From Lentibacter sp. XHP0401 (GTDB lineage Bacteria; Pseudomonadota; Alphaproteobacteria; Rhodobacterales; Rhodobacteraceae), in contig NZ_JAOWLC010000001.1 of assembly GCF_025751535.1 (NCBI RefSeq), positions 434,001 through 498,000 of the forward strand: a stretch of 64,000 nt of DNA. The letters run 5' to 3'. Shown piece by piece: positions 10,018 through 17,853 of the stretch (positions are counted from its first letter, which is position 1; each line of letters begins with the position of its first letter). The notes under the pieces are model-generated. The model was not told the DNA's origin. It ran no database searches and saw nothing but the letters and a program-made list of their open reading frames with translations. The position numbers were made by a program, and so were the translations under genes.

Positions 10018-10073
10018 CGCTGGGGGGCTAGCCCCCCAGACCCCCGGGGATATTTATGGAAAGAGGAAGCCGG
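10018..10073 (+). repeat. Palindromic intergenic repeat, terminator-like (copy 1)
   Basis: A perfect 20-bp palindrome at 10020-10039 (CTGGGGGGCTAGCCCCCCAG) is followed by a C-run and the block GGGGATATTTATGG. A related sequence lies in reverse orientation at 27769-27830: both have a G/C hairpin built around GGCTAGCC, then a run of C, then GGATATTT and an A/G-rich tail. Both copies sit between convergent genes, directly downstream of a gene on their own strand, which suggests transcription termination. Confidence 0.7.
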
Positions 10074-10080
10074 TGGAATT

Positions 10081-10434
10081 TTACCGCTTCAGCGCGCCGC
10101 CAGCGGCCTGCCAGTGGACCAATCCGCCAAGGTTATGCACCTCAGAGTAGCCAAGTTTGCGCAGGGTCATAACCCCTTGGGCCGAGCGTGCACCCGTGGC
10201 GCAATAAAGCGCAACAGGTTTGTCAACGCTCAGAGCGGTGTTGCAGGTCTTCCCCGCAGGGTCTGCCACACCGCGCAACTGCCCCAAAGGCAGGTTGATT
10301 GCGCCCTCCGCACAGCCCGTTGCCTTAAGCTCGCCCGCTTCGCGCACATCAATCAAGGTCATCTCGCCCGTGGCGATCCGTTCCAGAACGATGGCAGGGT
10401 CTGTGCGCTTGAACGCGCGCAAAAAGGCAAACAT
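10081..10434 (-). CDS. Single-domain rhodanese-like sulfurtransferase
   Basis: A 117-residue rhodanese domain. The active-site loop is CATGAR with the persulfide-carrying cysteine at C78, preceded by VALY; the domain start is VLERIATGEMTLIDVREAGE. Such proteins move sulfane sulfur, typically from polysulfide or glutathione persulfide. The ATG has a GGAG site 8 bases upstream. An ATTC-N8-GAAT palindrome lies about 50-65 bases upstream and its core is repeated in front of the DUF2892 gene at 14749-14949; rhodanese and a DUF2892-like membrane segment are fused in E. coli YgaP, so the two genes here may be split, co-regulated counterparts. Confidence 0.93.
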   Translation of the reverse strand: MFAFLRAFKRTDPAIVLERIATGEMTLIDVREAGELKATGCAEGAINLPLGQLRGVADPAGKTCNTALSVDKPVALYCATGARSAQGVMTLRKLGYSEVHNLGGLVHWQAAGGALKR

Positions 10435-10482
10435 GGGGTTCTCCGTAACAACAGGCTAGGTGTGTCCGCATATTACACACAA

Positions 10483-10503
10483 ATTCCAATAGTGGAATAT
10501 TAA
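10483..10503. promoter_or_regulatory. Candidate SqrR/BigR-type operator before rhodanese gene
   Basis: Positions 10483-10498 form a perfect inverted repeat, ATTCCA-N4-TGGAAT, which also fits ATTC-N8-GAAT, the pattern I recall for the sulfide-responsive ArsR-family repressor SqrR. It lies in the divergent spacer between the rhodanese gene and the MFS gene at 10558. The 16 bases TTAATATTCCACTATT (minus strand, 10488-10503) recur exactly at 14963-14978 upstream of the DUF2892 gene. Regulator identity is inferred. Confidence 0.6.
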
Positions 10504-10557
10504 ATTTCGGCCACGTGACACATTGAGCGCACAAGCGCCTTCAGCCTATAAGCAGGG

Positions 10558-11730
10558 ATGAAAACCAATTTCCTCCTTGTTTTCCTGCTTTGGGGTGCGG
10601 GCCTCGGCGCTGCGGCTCAATATGCCAAAGTGAGCGTGGTTTTTTCTTATTTGCCAAGTCTTTACCCCTCGGCAGGGGCCTCCATCGGCCTCGCTGTCTC
10701 GCTCGTCGGCGCAGTTGGGATCATCCTTGGAGTGGTCGCGGGCGTGCTTGTCTCGCGTTTGGGGTATCGGCGCACTTTGCTGGCCGCGCTTTGGGCGGGG
10801 GCCGCGATCTCGGCTTTGCAAGCCCTCGTGCCACCCTTTGCGGCTTTTCTCGCGTTGCGTGTGGCTGAAGGCATGTCGCATCTCGCGCTTGTGGTTGCAC
10901 TTCCCACGCTCATCGCGCAGGTCAGCGCGCCGCAGCATCGCGGCTTTACCCTTACGCTCTGGGGCACCTTCTTTGGCGTTGCCTTTGCTGTGCTCGCCGC
11001 CTTTGGTATGCCACTGGTGGTGCGCTTTGGTGTGCCCGGGCTCTTTGCCGCCCACGCTGCTTATCTTGCTCTCTTCGCGCTCATCCTCGCCCCCGTGCTC
11101 AAACCACTGGCCCGCAATGCACCCGCCGCCGTGCCAAGCTTTGCTGATATCCTCGCCAAACACGCTGAAATCTACCGCTCACCATACCTGTCTGCTCCCG
11201 CTTTCGGCTGGCTGTTCTATACCTTTTGTTTCGTCGCCGTGCTCACCGTCATTCCGCCCTATATCGACGAAGCTTCGCGAATCCGGGTTATGGCAACTAT
11301 GCCACTGGCCTCCATCCTGAGTTCGCTCACATTCGGTGTGCTGCTCCTGCGCGTTATGCCCGCAACAAGCGTTACCATTCTCGGCTTCACCCTCGCAGCT
11401 CTCACCATGCTCTGGCTCTGGGCCAGCCCCGGTGCGCCCATGGCCTGTATCGCCCTCGCGCTTTGCCTTGGCCTTGTTCAGGGCTCGGGCTTTGCCTCCG
11501 TGCCGCAGCTCAATGCCGAGGCCGCCAGCCAGGCCCAAGCCAACGGCGCGATGGCGCAGATGGGCAATCTGGGCAACACCCTCGGCACGCCAATCATGGT
11601 CGCCGCCCTCGCAGGCTTCGGCTATGTGGCGCTGCCCGTGCTCATCGGGGGTATGCTTCTGGCGGGGGCAGGGGCGCACCTTCTGCTTGCCGCGCGCCGC
11701 CGCAGCGCCGGTTTTTCATCCAACGGGTAG
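10558..11730 (+). CDS. MFS transporter
   Basis: A 390-residue, about 12-helix major facilitator superfamily protein. The helix 2-3 loop shows VLVSRLGYRRTLLAAL, a degenerate MFS signature, and the second half contains LCLGLVQGSGFASVPQLNAE. Substrate not predictable. It is divergent from the rhodanese gene and shares the spacer holding the ATTC-N8-GAAT palindrome, so it could respond to the same regulator. The ribosome site is poor (GGG directly before ATG), so a slightly later start is possible. Confidence 0.85.
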   Translation: MKTNFLLVFLLWGAGLGAAAQYAKVSVVFSYLPSLYPSAGASIGLAVSLVGAVGIILGVVAGVLVSRLGYRRTLLAALWAGAAISALQALVPPFAAFLALRVAEGMSHLALVVALPTLIAQVSAPQHRGFTLTLWGTFFGVAFAVLAAFGMPLVVRFGVPGLFAAHAAYLALFALILAPVLKPLARNAPAAVPSFADILAKHAEIYRSPYLSAPAFGWLFYTFCFVAVLTVIPPYIDEASRIRVMATMPLASILSSLTFGVLLLRVMPATSVTILGFTLAALTMLWLWASPGAPMACIALALCLGLVQGSGFASVPQLNAEAASQAQANGAMAQMGNLGNTLGTPIMVAALAGFGYVALPVLIGGMLLAGAGAHLLLAARRRSAGFSSNG

Positions 11731-11765
11731 AAATCCGCGTAAAGACAATGGCCGTCTTTCGCCGT

Positions 11766-11780
11766 GTTCCCTCATTGTTC
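11766..11780 (+). promoter_or_regulatory. LexA (SOS) box upstream of uvrA
   Basis: GTTC at 11766-11769 and GTTC at 11777-11780 are separated by exactly 7 bases, giving GTTC-N7-GTTC, the LexA operator known for alphaproteobacteria including Rhodobacter. It lies 67-81 bases before the uvrA start codon. uvrA is a known LexA target in this group. Confidence 0.8.
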
Positions 11781-11791
11781 TCATTTTTCGG

Positions 11792-11846
11792 TTGGAAGTT
11801 AGTTGGAAGTTAACTACATCTACCCCGAGAAACCTCGGGGGCGAGA
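11792..11846 (+). promoter_or_regulatory. uvrA leader: 11-bp tandem repeat and start-proximal hairpin
   Basis: Two exact tandem copies of GTTGGAAGTTA occupy 11792-11802 and 11803-11813. Immediately before the gene, 11823-11840 forms a perfect 7-bp hairpin (CCCCGAG, loop AAAC, CTCGGGG) that ends 6 bases before the uvrA ATG. It would cover the only G-rich ribosome-binding region, so it may damp translation. Role inferred. Confidence 0.5.
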
Positions 11847-14705
11847 ATGGCCGAACTCAAATACATCGAAGTGCGCGGCGCGCGCGAGCACAACCTCAAG
11901 TCGATTGATGTCGATATCCCGCGCGACCAGCTGGTGGTGATCACGGGCCTCTCTGGCTCGGGCAAATCCTCGCTTGCGTTTGATACAATCTACGCCGAAG
12001 GCCAGCGCCGCTATGTCGAAAGCCTTTCGGCCTATGCCCGCCAGTTCCTCGACATGATGGAAAAGCCCGATGTCGACCACATCAGCGGCCTCTCTCCCGC
12101 GATTTCCATCGAGCAAAAAACCACTTCCAAAAACCCTCGTTCCACTGTTGGCACGGTCACCGAGATTTACGATTACCTGCGCCTTTTGTTCGCCCGCGCC
12201 GGCACGCCTTACTCGCCCGCCACAGGCCTGCCCATCGAGGCGCAGCAGGTGCAGGATATGGTCGATCGTATCATGGCCATGGAAGAGGGCACCCGCGGCT
12301 ACCTCCTCGCGCCAATCATCCGTGACCGCAAAGGCGAATACCGCAAGGAATTCCTCGAGCTGCGCAAGCAGGGCTTCCAGCGAGTGAAGGTTGATGGCAG
12401 CTTTTACGAACTCGACGAACCACCCACGCTGGATAAGAAATTCCGCCATGACATCGACGTGGTTGTGGACCGTATCGTCATCCGCGAAGGCATGGAAACC
12501 CGCCTCGCTGACAGCTTGCGCACCGCGCTCGACCTTGCCGATGGCATCGCCATTCTGGAAACCGCGCCCACCGAAGGCGACCCCGAGCGCCACACCTTCT
12601 CCGAAAAGTTCGCATGCCCGGTCTCCGGTTTCACCATCCCCGAGATCGAGCCACGGCTGTTTTCCTTCAACGCGCCTTTCGGAGCCTGCCCTGAGTGTGA
12701 CGGCCTCGGGGTTGAACTTTTCTTTGACGAAAATCTTGTCGTTCCCGACAGCACTCTCAAAATTTACGACGGCGCGCTCGCCCCGTGGCGCAAAGGCAAG
12801 TCGCCCTATTTCCTCCAGACCATCGAGGCCATCGCCAAGCACTACGAGTTTGACAAAAACACCCGCTGGAAAGACTTGCCCGCCCACGTGCAGCAGGTTT
12901 TCCTCTATGGCTCCGGTGATGAGGAAATCGCCTTCCGCTACGATGAAGGTGGCCGCGTTTATCAGGTTTCCCGCGTGTTTGAAGGCGTCATCCCCAACAT
13001 GGAGCGCCGCTACCGCGAGACCGACAGCAACTGGATCCGCGAAGAATTCGAGCGCTACCAAAACAACCGCCCCTGCGGTGCTTGCGGCGGCTACCGGCTG
13101 CGCGAAGAGGCGCTCGCCGTCAAAATAGCAGGCGAGCACGCAGGGCAAGTGGTGCAAAAATCCATCCGAGAAGCGCTCGACTGGGTGCAATCGGTCCCTG
13201 AAAACCTGACAGCCCAGAAAAACGAAATCGCCCGTGCGATCCTCAAGGAAATCGGTGAGCGCTTGGGGTTTCTCAACAACGTGGGCCTCGAGTATCTCTC
13301 GCTGTCGCGCAACTCAGGCACGCTGAGCGGCGGCGAAAGCCAGCGCATTCGCCTTGCCTCCCAGATCGGCTCGGGCCTGCAAGGCGTGCTTTATGTGCTC
13401 GACGAGCCATCTATTGGTCTGCACCAGCGCGACAATGGCCGCCTGCTGACCACGCTGAAAAACCTGCGCGACGCGGGCAACACCGTGATCGTTGTGGAAC
13501 ACGACGAAGAGGCGATCCGTGAGGCGGACTACGTCTTTGATATAGGCCCGGGCGCGGGCGTTCACGGCGGGCAAGTGGTGAGTCACGGCACGCCCGAGCA
13601 TGTCACCAACGACCCCGCCAGCCTCACGGGCCAATACCTCTCCGGCGCGCGCAAAATCGCCATTCCGGCCAAGCGGCGCAAAGGCAATGGTAAGAAAATC
13701 AAGGTGGTCAAAGCCACGGGCAACAACCTCAAGAACGTCACAGCCGAGTTCCCGCTGGCCAAGTTTGTCTGCGTCACAGGCGTCTCTGGTGGCGGCAAAT
13801 CGACCCTCACAATCGAAACCCTGTTCAAAACCGCCTCGATGCGCCTCAACGGTGCACGCCAGACGCCTGCACCTTGCGAAACCATCAAGGGCCTTGAGAA
13901 TCTGGACAAGGTTATCGACATCGATCAGCGCCCCATCGGCCGCACGCCGCGCAGTAACCCCGCCACTTATACGGGCGCATTTACGCCCATCCGCGACTGG
14001 TTTGCAGGCCTCCCTGAGGCCAAGACCCGTGGCTACAAGCCGGGGCGCTTCTCCTTCAACGTGAAGGGCGGGCGCTGCGAAGCCTGCCAAGGCGACGGCG
14101 TCATCAAGATTGAAATGCACTTCTTGCCCGATGTCTACGTGGAGTGTGAAACCTGTAAAGGTGCGCGCTACAACCGCGAAACCCTTGAAGTCAAATTCAA
14201 GGGCAAATCCATCGCCGATGTGCTCGATATGAACGTGGAAGAGGCGCAGGAGTTTTTCAAGGCCGTGCCAAGCATCCGCGAGAAAATGGATGCGCTCATG
14301 CGTGTGGGCCTTGGCTACATCAAGGTTGGCCAGCAAGCGACAACGCTTTCAGGCGGCGAGGCGCAGCGCGTCAAGCTCTCCAAAGAGCTCGCCAAACGCT
14401 CCACGGGCCGCACGCTTTATATTCTGGATGAACCCACAACCGGCCTGCACTTTGAAGATGTGCGCAAGCTTCTTGAAGTGCTGCAAGAGCTGGTCGATGG
14501 CGGCAACACCGTGATCGTGATCGAGCACAACCTCGACGTGGTCAAAACCGCCGACTGGATCATCGACATCGGCCCAGAAGGCGGTGACGGCGGTGGCGAG
14601 ATCGTGGCATGTGGCACGCCTGAAGATGTTGCCGGCGAGCCGCGCAGCCATACAGGGCACTACCTCAAGGATATGCTGAAGCCCAAGCGCGCTGCGGCGG
14701 AGTAA
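11847..14705 (+). CDS. uvrA: Excinuclease ABC subunit A
   Basis: UvrA is the damage-sensing ATPase of nucleotide excision repair; as a dimer it loads UvrB at DNA lesions. The 952-residue length is normal. Two ABC modules are visible: Walker [10 protein letters not shown] (K40) with [13 protein letters not shown], the signature [16 protein letters not shown] and [12 protein letters not shown]; and [10 protein letters not shown] with [16 protein letters not shown] and [13 protein letters not shown]. Zinc-binding CPECDGLG and the C-terminal CEACQGDG...CETCKG cysteines are present. A LexA box and a leader hairpin lie upstream. A strong hairpin terminator follows. Confidence 0.98.
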   Translation: MAELKYIEVRGAREHNLKSIDVDIPRDQLVVITGLSGSGKSSLAFDTIYAEGQRRYVESLSAYARQFLDMMEKPDVDHISGLSPAISIEQKTTSKNPRSTVGTVTEIYDYLRLLFARAGTPYSPATGLPIEAQQVQDMVDRIMAMEEGTRGYLLAPIIRDRKGEYRKEFLELRKQGFQRVKVDGSFYELDEPPTLDKKFRHDIDVVVDRIVIREGMETRLADSLRTALDLADGIAILETAPTEGDPERHTFSEKFACPVSGFTIPEIEPRLFSFNAPFGACPECDGLGVELFFDENLVVPDSTLKIYDGALAPWRKGKSPYFLQTIEAIAKHYEFDKNTRWKDLPAHVQQVFLYGSGDEEIAFRYDEGGRVYQVSRVFEGVIPNMERRYRETDSNWIREEFERYQNNRPCGACGGYRLREEALAVKIAGEHAGQVVQKSIREALDWVQSVPENLTAQKNEIARAILKEIGERLGFLNNVGLEYLSLSRNSGTLSGGESQRIRLASQIGSGLQGVLYVLDEPSIGLHQRDNGRLLTTLKNLRDAGNTVIVVEHDEEAIREADYVFDIGPGAGVHGGQVVSHGTPEHVTNDPASLTGQYLSGARKIAIPAKRRKGNGKKIKVVKATGNNLKNVTAEFPLAKFVCVTGVSGGGKSTLTIETLFKTASMRLNGARQTPAPCETIKGLENLDKVIDIDQRPIGRTPRSNPATYTGAFTPIRDWFAGLPEAKTRGYKPGRFSFNVKGGRCEACQGDGVIKIEMHFLPDVYVECETCKGARYNRETLEVKFKGKSIADVLDMNVEEAQEFFKAVPSIREKMDALMRVGLGYIKVGQQATTLSGGEAQRVKLSKELAKRSTGRTLYILDEPTTGLHFEDVRKLLEVLQELVDGGNTVIVIEHNLDVVKTADWIIDIGPEGGDGGGEIVACGTPEDVAGEPRSHTGHYLKDMLKPKRAAAE

Positions 14706-14720
14706 GAACCGGAATGAAAA

Positions 14721-14755
14721 AGGGCGGCTTGGAAGCCGCCCCGTTTTGTTATTTC
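14721..14755 (+). terminator. uvrA terminator, convergent with DUF2892 gene
   Basis: GGGCGGCT, loop TGGA, AGCCGCCC forms a perfect 8-bp stem followed by CGTTTTGTTATTT. It starts about 16 bases after the uvrA stop and directly abuts the stop of the minus-strand DUF2892 gene; the A-run on its left side (GAAAAA) allows it to work in both directions. Confidence 0.85.
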
Positions 14756-14949
14756 TTCATCGGGCAGGTGTTAAACCCGAAGACTTTGTAAAGCGCACAG
14801 GAGCCCATGAGGCCGGTCGCAAGCGGGATAATCCCGATCAGGTAAAGCCAGTTGTAGCCGTTTGCCGAATTGAGGAAGAACCCCAAAATCAGAGCTGCGC
14901 CGATGACGATGCGAAGGATGCGGTCGATGCCGCCAACATTCTTGGTCAT
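14749..14949 (-). CDS. DUF2892 (YgaP transmembrane-like) small membrane protein
   Basis: A 66-residue inner-membrane protein. It begins MTKNVGGIDRILRIVIGAAL and has two hydrophobic helices (about residues 13-31 and 36-52), ending CALYKVFGFNTCPMKK, the DUF2892 pattern with its conserved Cys. ATG 14949 is chosen because GGAGG lies 5 bases upstream; the longer reading starts on a TTG inside that ribosome site. The family matches the membrane part of E. coli YgaP, whose other half is rhodanese. Shares an upstream sequence with the rhodanese gene at 10081-10434. Confidence 0.9.
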   Translation of the reverse strand: MTKNVGGIDRILRIVIGAALILGFFLNSANGYNWLYLIGIIPLATGLMGSCALYKVFGFNTCPMKK

Positions 14950-14962
14950 GATGACCTCCAAA

Positions 14963-14983
14963 TTAATATTCCACTATTCTTAT
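14963..14983. promoter_or_regulatory. Half-conserved SqrR/BigR-type operator before DUF2892 gene
   Basis: The 16 bases TTAATATTCCACTATT at 14963-14978 are identical to those at 10488-10503 (opposite strand). The left arm ATTCCA is intact; the expected right arm GAAT is replaced by TTAT, so the palindrome is imperfect. It sits 14-34 bases before the DUF2892 start codon, where a repressor could block transcription start. Confidence 0.5.
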
Positions 14984-15056
14984 ATGTAAGGGAAATACAT
15001 CTCTTGTGGAAGAGGGCATGATGCGGCAAATAAGCGAACTCCTTTTCACGAGCGTA

Positions 15057-15173
15057 CGCTGCATTAACTAATTTTCTGTTACCAAAAAACTGAGTCAGCC
15101 GGTGCATGCATGGTGCACGGGTTGTGTACGCTTATCACCCCTCTGGAATCAGCAGGGTTTTGCTGCGTTAACC
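15057..15173 (-). repeat. 117-base intergenic element with 11-bp phased GTGCAC-like sites (copy A)
   Basis: Read on the minus strand, this stretch aligns without gaps to 44692-44808 on the plus strand; by hand count about 86 of 117 columns match. Shared blocks include GGTTAACG at the start, GCTGATTCCAG, GGGGTGATA, three GTGCAC-like hexamers spaced exactly 11 bp (GTACAC, GTGCAC, ATGCAC here), and AAAATTAG near the end. The TAA stop codon of the glycosyltransferase gene lies inside its first block. Function unknown; see findings. Confidence 0.7.
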
Positions 15174-16832
15174 TAACCGCGCGATGTATCCGTATTTCAA
15201 CAACCAGGCATAGCAACGCTCGACGGTCATCGGGTTGAAAGACAGCATTCTGGCCACATCGGTGGCCACCACACCGCGTTTGTCCGCTGCCGTAACGGAA
15301 TCGAGAACAAGTCGTAAAGTTTCAATTTTTTCAAAGGGTTGCTTCAAATTGTTATACTTACGCAGAGTGAAAATCTCTTCCAGATCCGGTGTGCGCCCCG
15401 TGGCGACACAAGCCGCAATCCCGCGAGGCAGGGTCTCGCTGGGATAGCCCGCAAAAAGCTTCATCGGCGAAGGTGCGGTTGGATTGTCGTGTAAATGGCG
15501 CTTGTCGGCGGTCTCGGCTGCCATGCTTCGAATAGATGATAGTTCTCCCCAAAGCTCTTGATATTGCGGGATAATAACCTTCCATGAGAAGAACTCGTTC
15601 ACCCGTTTCAGACCTGCTTTTCCCATCGCTTTCCGCTTCGCAGGATCTGACGCCAAGGTCACAATCGCTTCGGTTAAGGCGGGCAAGTCAACCTCGGTCA
15701 TGGCACTGATATTGCTGCCATATTGCGCATAGGAGAGCCGTTTTGCGTGATAGCCCCAAGCATCAATCGCCCCATGCCCTGCGGGCAGGCTGCGTGTGGG
15801 CACACGAATACCCACATCCTCACTTACAGTGTCGCGCATCCCGTCCCAATCGGTGGTGATCTGGGGCAGGCCGGCGGCCATCGCCTCAAGGGGGGCAAGA
15901 CCAAAAGTTTCCTGAATATTATCAATAGGAAAAGTGAAGATATCGGCACCAGACAAGGCCTCGGTGCGGGCCTCTTTGCTGGCCCCGTCAAGGTGCGTGT
16001 AGCTCACGCTCGGCATGAGCTTTGCCGCACCCGTTTCAAAGATTTCGCGCGAGTGTTTGTCCGAGTAAATCCCGCAGGCGATAAAGTGCAGTTTCAGGCC
16101 TTTGGGCAGTTTGGCGCTGGCATCTTCTATGGCCAGAAAGAGCGGATACGGGTCAAATTTTCCGTAAGGTGTTAGGCGCGAAAGGGTAGATATAACAATA
16201 TCTTTTGATGTAAAGTTCATGCGCTGCCTGAACTTTTCTCGCGCCGCTGGCTGGTGGGCATAATCCTCAGGTGTCACCCCCAACGGAATCACAGGCATTA
16301 TCGGCCGCGCCGGGACAGAGCCAAACCGCTCTCGCAGGTAATCATCCACCATATCCTGCTGGGCCTCCTGGCTCGCCAACACAGCCCGAGACGTACAAAT
16401 CACCGCATCCCAAGGCATCTGCGGCCCCAGACGCAGATCAACCGCGCCTTGCATGACGGCAGAGGTGGCCGTTGTGTGAGTGATCCCGCAGATGGAATAT
16501 GTTGTGTTTCCAAGGCTTTGCCGCCGCCACAGCTCGGTGGTGAAGTTAGGTGCGGGGTAGTAAAGCACATCACAGGGGGCGATCTTGCGGGCATTGAAAA
16601 ATACAGATCCCCGAACGGGTTTTGATACCCCGAAAGCCTGCATTTGTGCTTCAAAGGCCTTCGCTCCCCGCGGGGTTTCGCTAAGGCTGACAAACTCATC
16701 AACTGCTGCGTGTTCGGCGAAGCCCTTGAGAAAAGAAGCCCCGGCCACACGCCGCCCGTTTATACCCTTGTTCTCAGGGTCATAGCCGTCACTGGCATAC
16801 CAGATAGCGGCATTATGTTTGGGCGTGCTCAT
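15168..16832 (-). CDS. GT4 family glycosyltransferase with C-terminal winged-helix-like tail
   Basis: 554 residues. The central and C-terminal parts show a GT-B retaining glycosyltransferase: IVISTLSRLTPYGKFDPYPL as the start of the donor-binding half and QETFGLAPLEAMAAGLPQ as the E-x7-E motif of family GT4. The donor and acceptor are not predictable. The last 50 or so residues are unusual: IETLRLVLDSVTAA then GVVATDVARMLSFNPMTV, and RCYAWLLKYGYIARLG, which reads like a winged helix-turn-helix rather than a glycosyltransferase ending. The gene stands alone, away from other polysaccharide genes. Catalytic class is well supported; the tail assignment is my inference. Confidence 0.82.
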   Translation of the reverse strand: MSTPKHNAAIWYASDGYDPENKGINGRRVAGASFLKGFAEHAAVDEFVSLSETPRGAKAFEAQMQAFGVSKPVRGSVFFNARKIAPCDVLYYPAPNFTTELWRRQSLGNTTYSICGITHTTATSAVMQGAVDLRLGPQMPWDAVICTSRAVLASQEAQQDMVDDYLRERFGSVPARPIMPVIPLGVTPEDYAHQPAAREKFRQRMNFTSKDIVISTLSRLTPYGKFDPYPLFLAIEDASAKLPKGLKLHFIACGIYSDKHSREIFETGAAKLMPSVSYTHLDGASKEARTEALSGADIFTFPIDNIQETFGLAPLEAMAAGLPQITTDWDGMRDTVSEDVGIRVPTRSLPAGHGAIDAWGYHAKRLSYAQYGSNISAMTEVDLPALTEAIVTLASDPAKRKAMGKAGLKRVNEFFSWKVIIPQYQELWGELSSIRSMAAETADKRHLHDNPTAPSPMKLFAGYPSETLPRGIAACVATGRTPDLEEIFTLRKYNNLKQPFEKIETLRLVLDSVTAADKRGVVATDVARMLSFNPMTVERCYAWLLKYGYIARLG

Positions 16833-16923
16833 TGTGTTTGCTCGTTTTGGTGTTTTTCAAAACACTAGCCCGCAGCCCGGGAAAACCAAAGCGCTGATTG
16901 CGCCGGTTTCCCCGCGCCGCTTG

Positions 16924-16938
16924 TTAACGCGACCGTAA
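16924..16938. promoter_or_regulatory. Near-match CtrA site upstream of glycosyltransferase gene
   Basis: TTAA at 16924-16927 and GTAA at 16935-16938 are separated by 7 bases, one mismatch from the CtrA consensus TTAA-N7-TTAA. It lies 92-106 bases upstream of the minus-strand glycosyltransferase start. Weak evidence on its own. Confidence 0.25.
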
Positions 16939-16966
16939 CCTCTTTGCTTCAAGCTCGGTTCAGATC

Positions 16967-17839
16967 TTAACCGCGCCCACGTTTTTCAAATCGTGGCAAC
17001 ATCGCAGAGAAATCCATGCCGCGCCCGTCTTCCTGTTCTACAAATTGTTCATAGAGCGCAGTTGCGGCTTGGCCCAATGGGGTGTCTGCATCCGCCGAAT
17101 CTGCCGCCTGTTGTGAGAGGCGCAGGTCTTTAAGCATGAGTTCCGCTGCAAAGCCGGGTTTGTATGCGTTGTCCGCGGGGCTCTGGGGGCCAACACCCGG
17201 GGCAGGGCAATAAGCGTTCATCGTCCAAGAGTATCCCGAGGAGGTGCTAACGACATCAAACATCTTCTGACGGTCAAGCCCGAGCTTGTCGGCCAGCGCA
17301 AAGGCTTCGCAGGTGGCTATCATAGTGACACCAAGGATCATGTTGTTGCAGATCTTGGCTGCCTGTCCTGCACCCGCTTCACCGCAGTGCACAGCCTTCT
17401 GGCCCATAATGTCAAAGAGTGGGGCTGCTTTAGAAAATGCCGCCTCCGAGCCGCCCGCCATAAAGGTGAGCGTGCCAGCCATGGCACCGCCAACGCCGCC
17501 GGAAACGGGCGCATCAACGAAGTGAACACCTGTCGCCTCAGCACCTTCAGCCACCGCTCGCGCACTGTCCACATCAACGGTCGAGCAGTCCACTAGGGTC
17601 GCACCTTTGTCCATCACTGGGATCACATCTGCCGCAACAGCGCGCAAAATCGCGCCATTGGGCAACATGGTGATTACAATATCCTGCCCCATGGCCGCCT
17701 CAGCCGCGCTCGCTGAGATGGTGACGCCTTCAACGACCACATCGGCCATGTCAAATCCGGTGACACTATGGCCCGCTTTTGCAAGGTTGGCAGCCATGGG
17801 TGCGCCCATATTGCCAAGTCCGATAAATCCGATTTTCAT
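16967..17839 (-). CDS. mmsB: 3-hydroxyisobutyrate dehydrogenase
   Basis: Oxidises 3-hydroxyisobutyrate to methylmalonate semialdehyde with NAD+ in valine degradation. The 290-residue protein begins MKIGFIGLGNMGAPMAANLA, the Rossmann fold plus family signature; VDAPVSGGVGGAMAGTLTFM is the substrate-binding loop; and GAGQAAKICNNMILG carries the catalytic lysine (K in AAKICNN). The end FSAMLPRFEKR fits MmsB. Third gene of the minus-strand run acyl-CoA dehydrogenase, hydrolase, mmsB, 14 bases after the hydrolase. Confidence 0.95.
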   Translation of the reverse strand: MKIGFIGLGNMGAPMAANLAKAGHSVTGFDMADVVVEGVTISASAAEAAMGQDIVITMLPNGAILRAVAADVIPVMDKGATLVDCSTVDVDSARAVAEGAEATGVHFVDAPVSGGVGGAMAGTLTFMAGGSEAAFSKAAPLFDIMGQKAVHCGEAGAGQAAKICNNMILGVTMIATCEAFALADKLGLDRQKMFDVVSTSSGYSWTMNAYCPAPGVGPQSPADNAYKPGFAAELMLKDLRLSQQAADSADADTPLGQAATALYEQFVEQEDGRGMDFSAMLPRFEKRGRG

Positions 17840-17853
17840 GAGAACGGTCTCCT

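Noticed and set aside
11820-13190. 456-codon minus-strand frame opposite uvrA
   Set aside because: Antisense to the conserved uvrA reading frame, no family resemblance.
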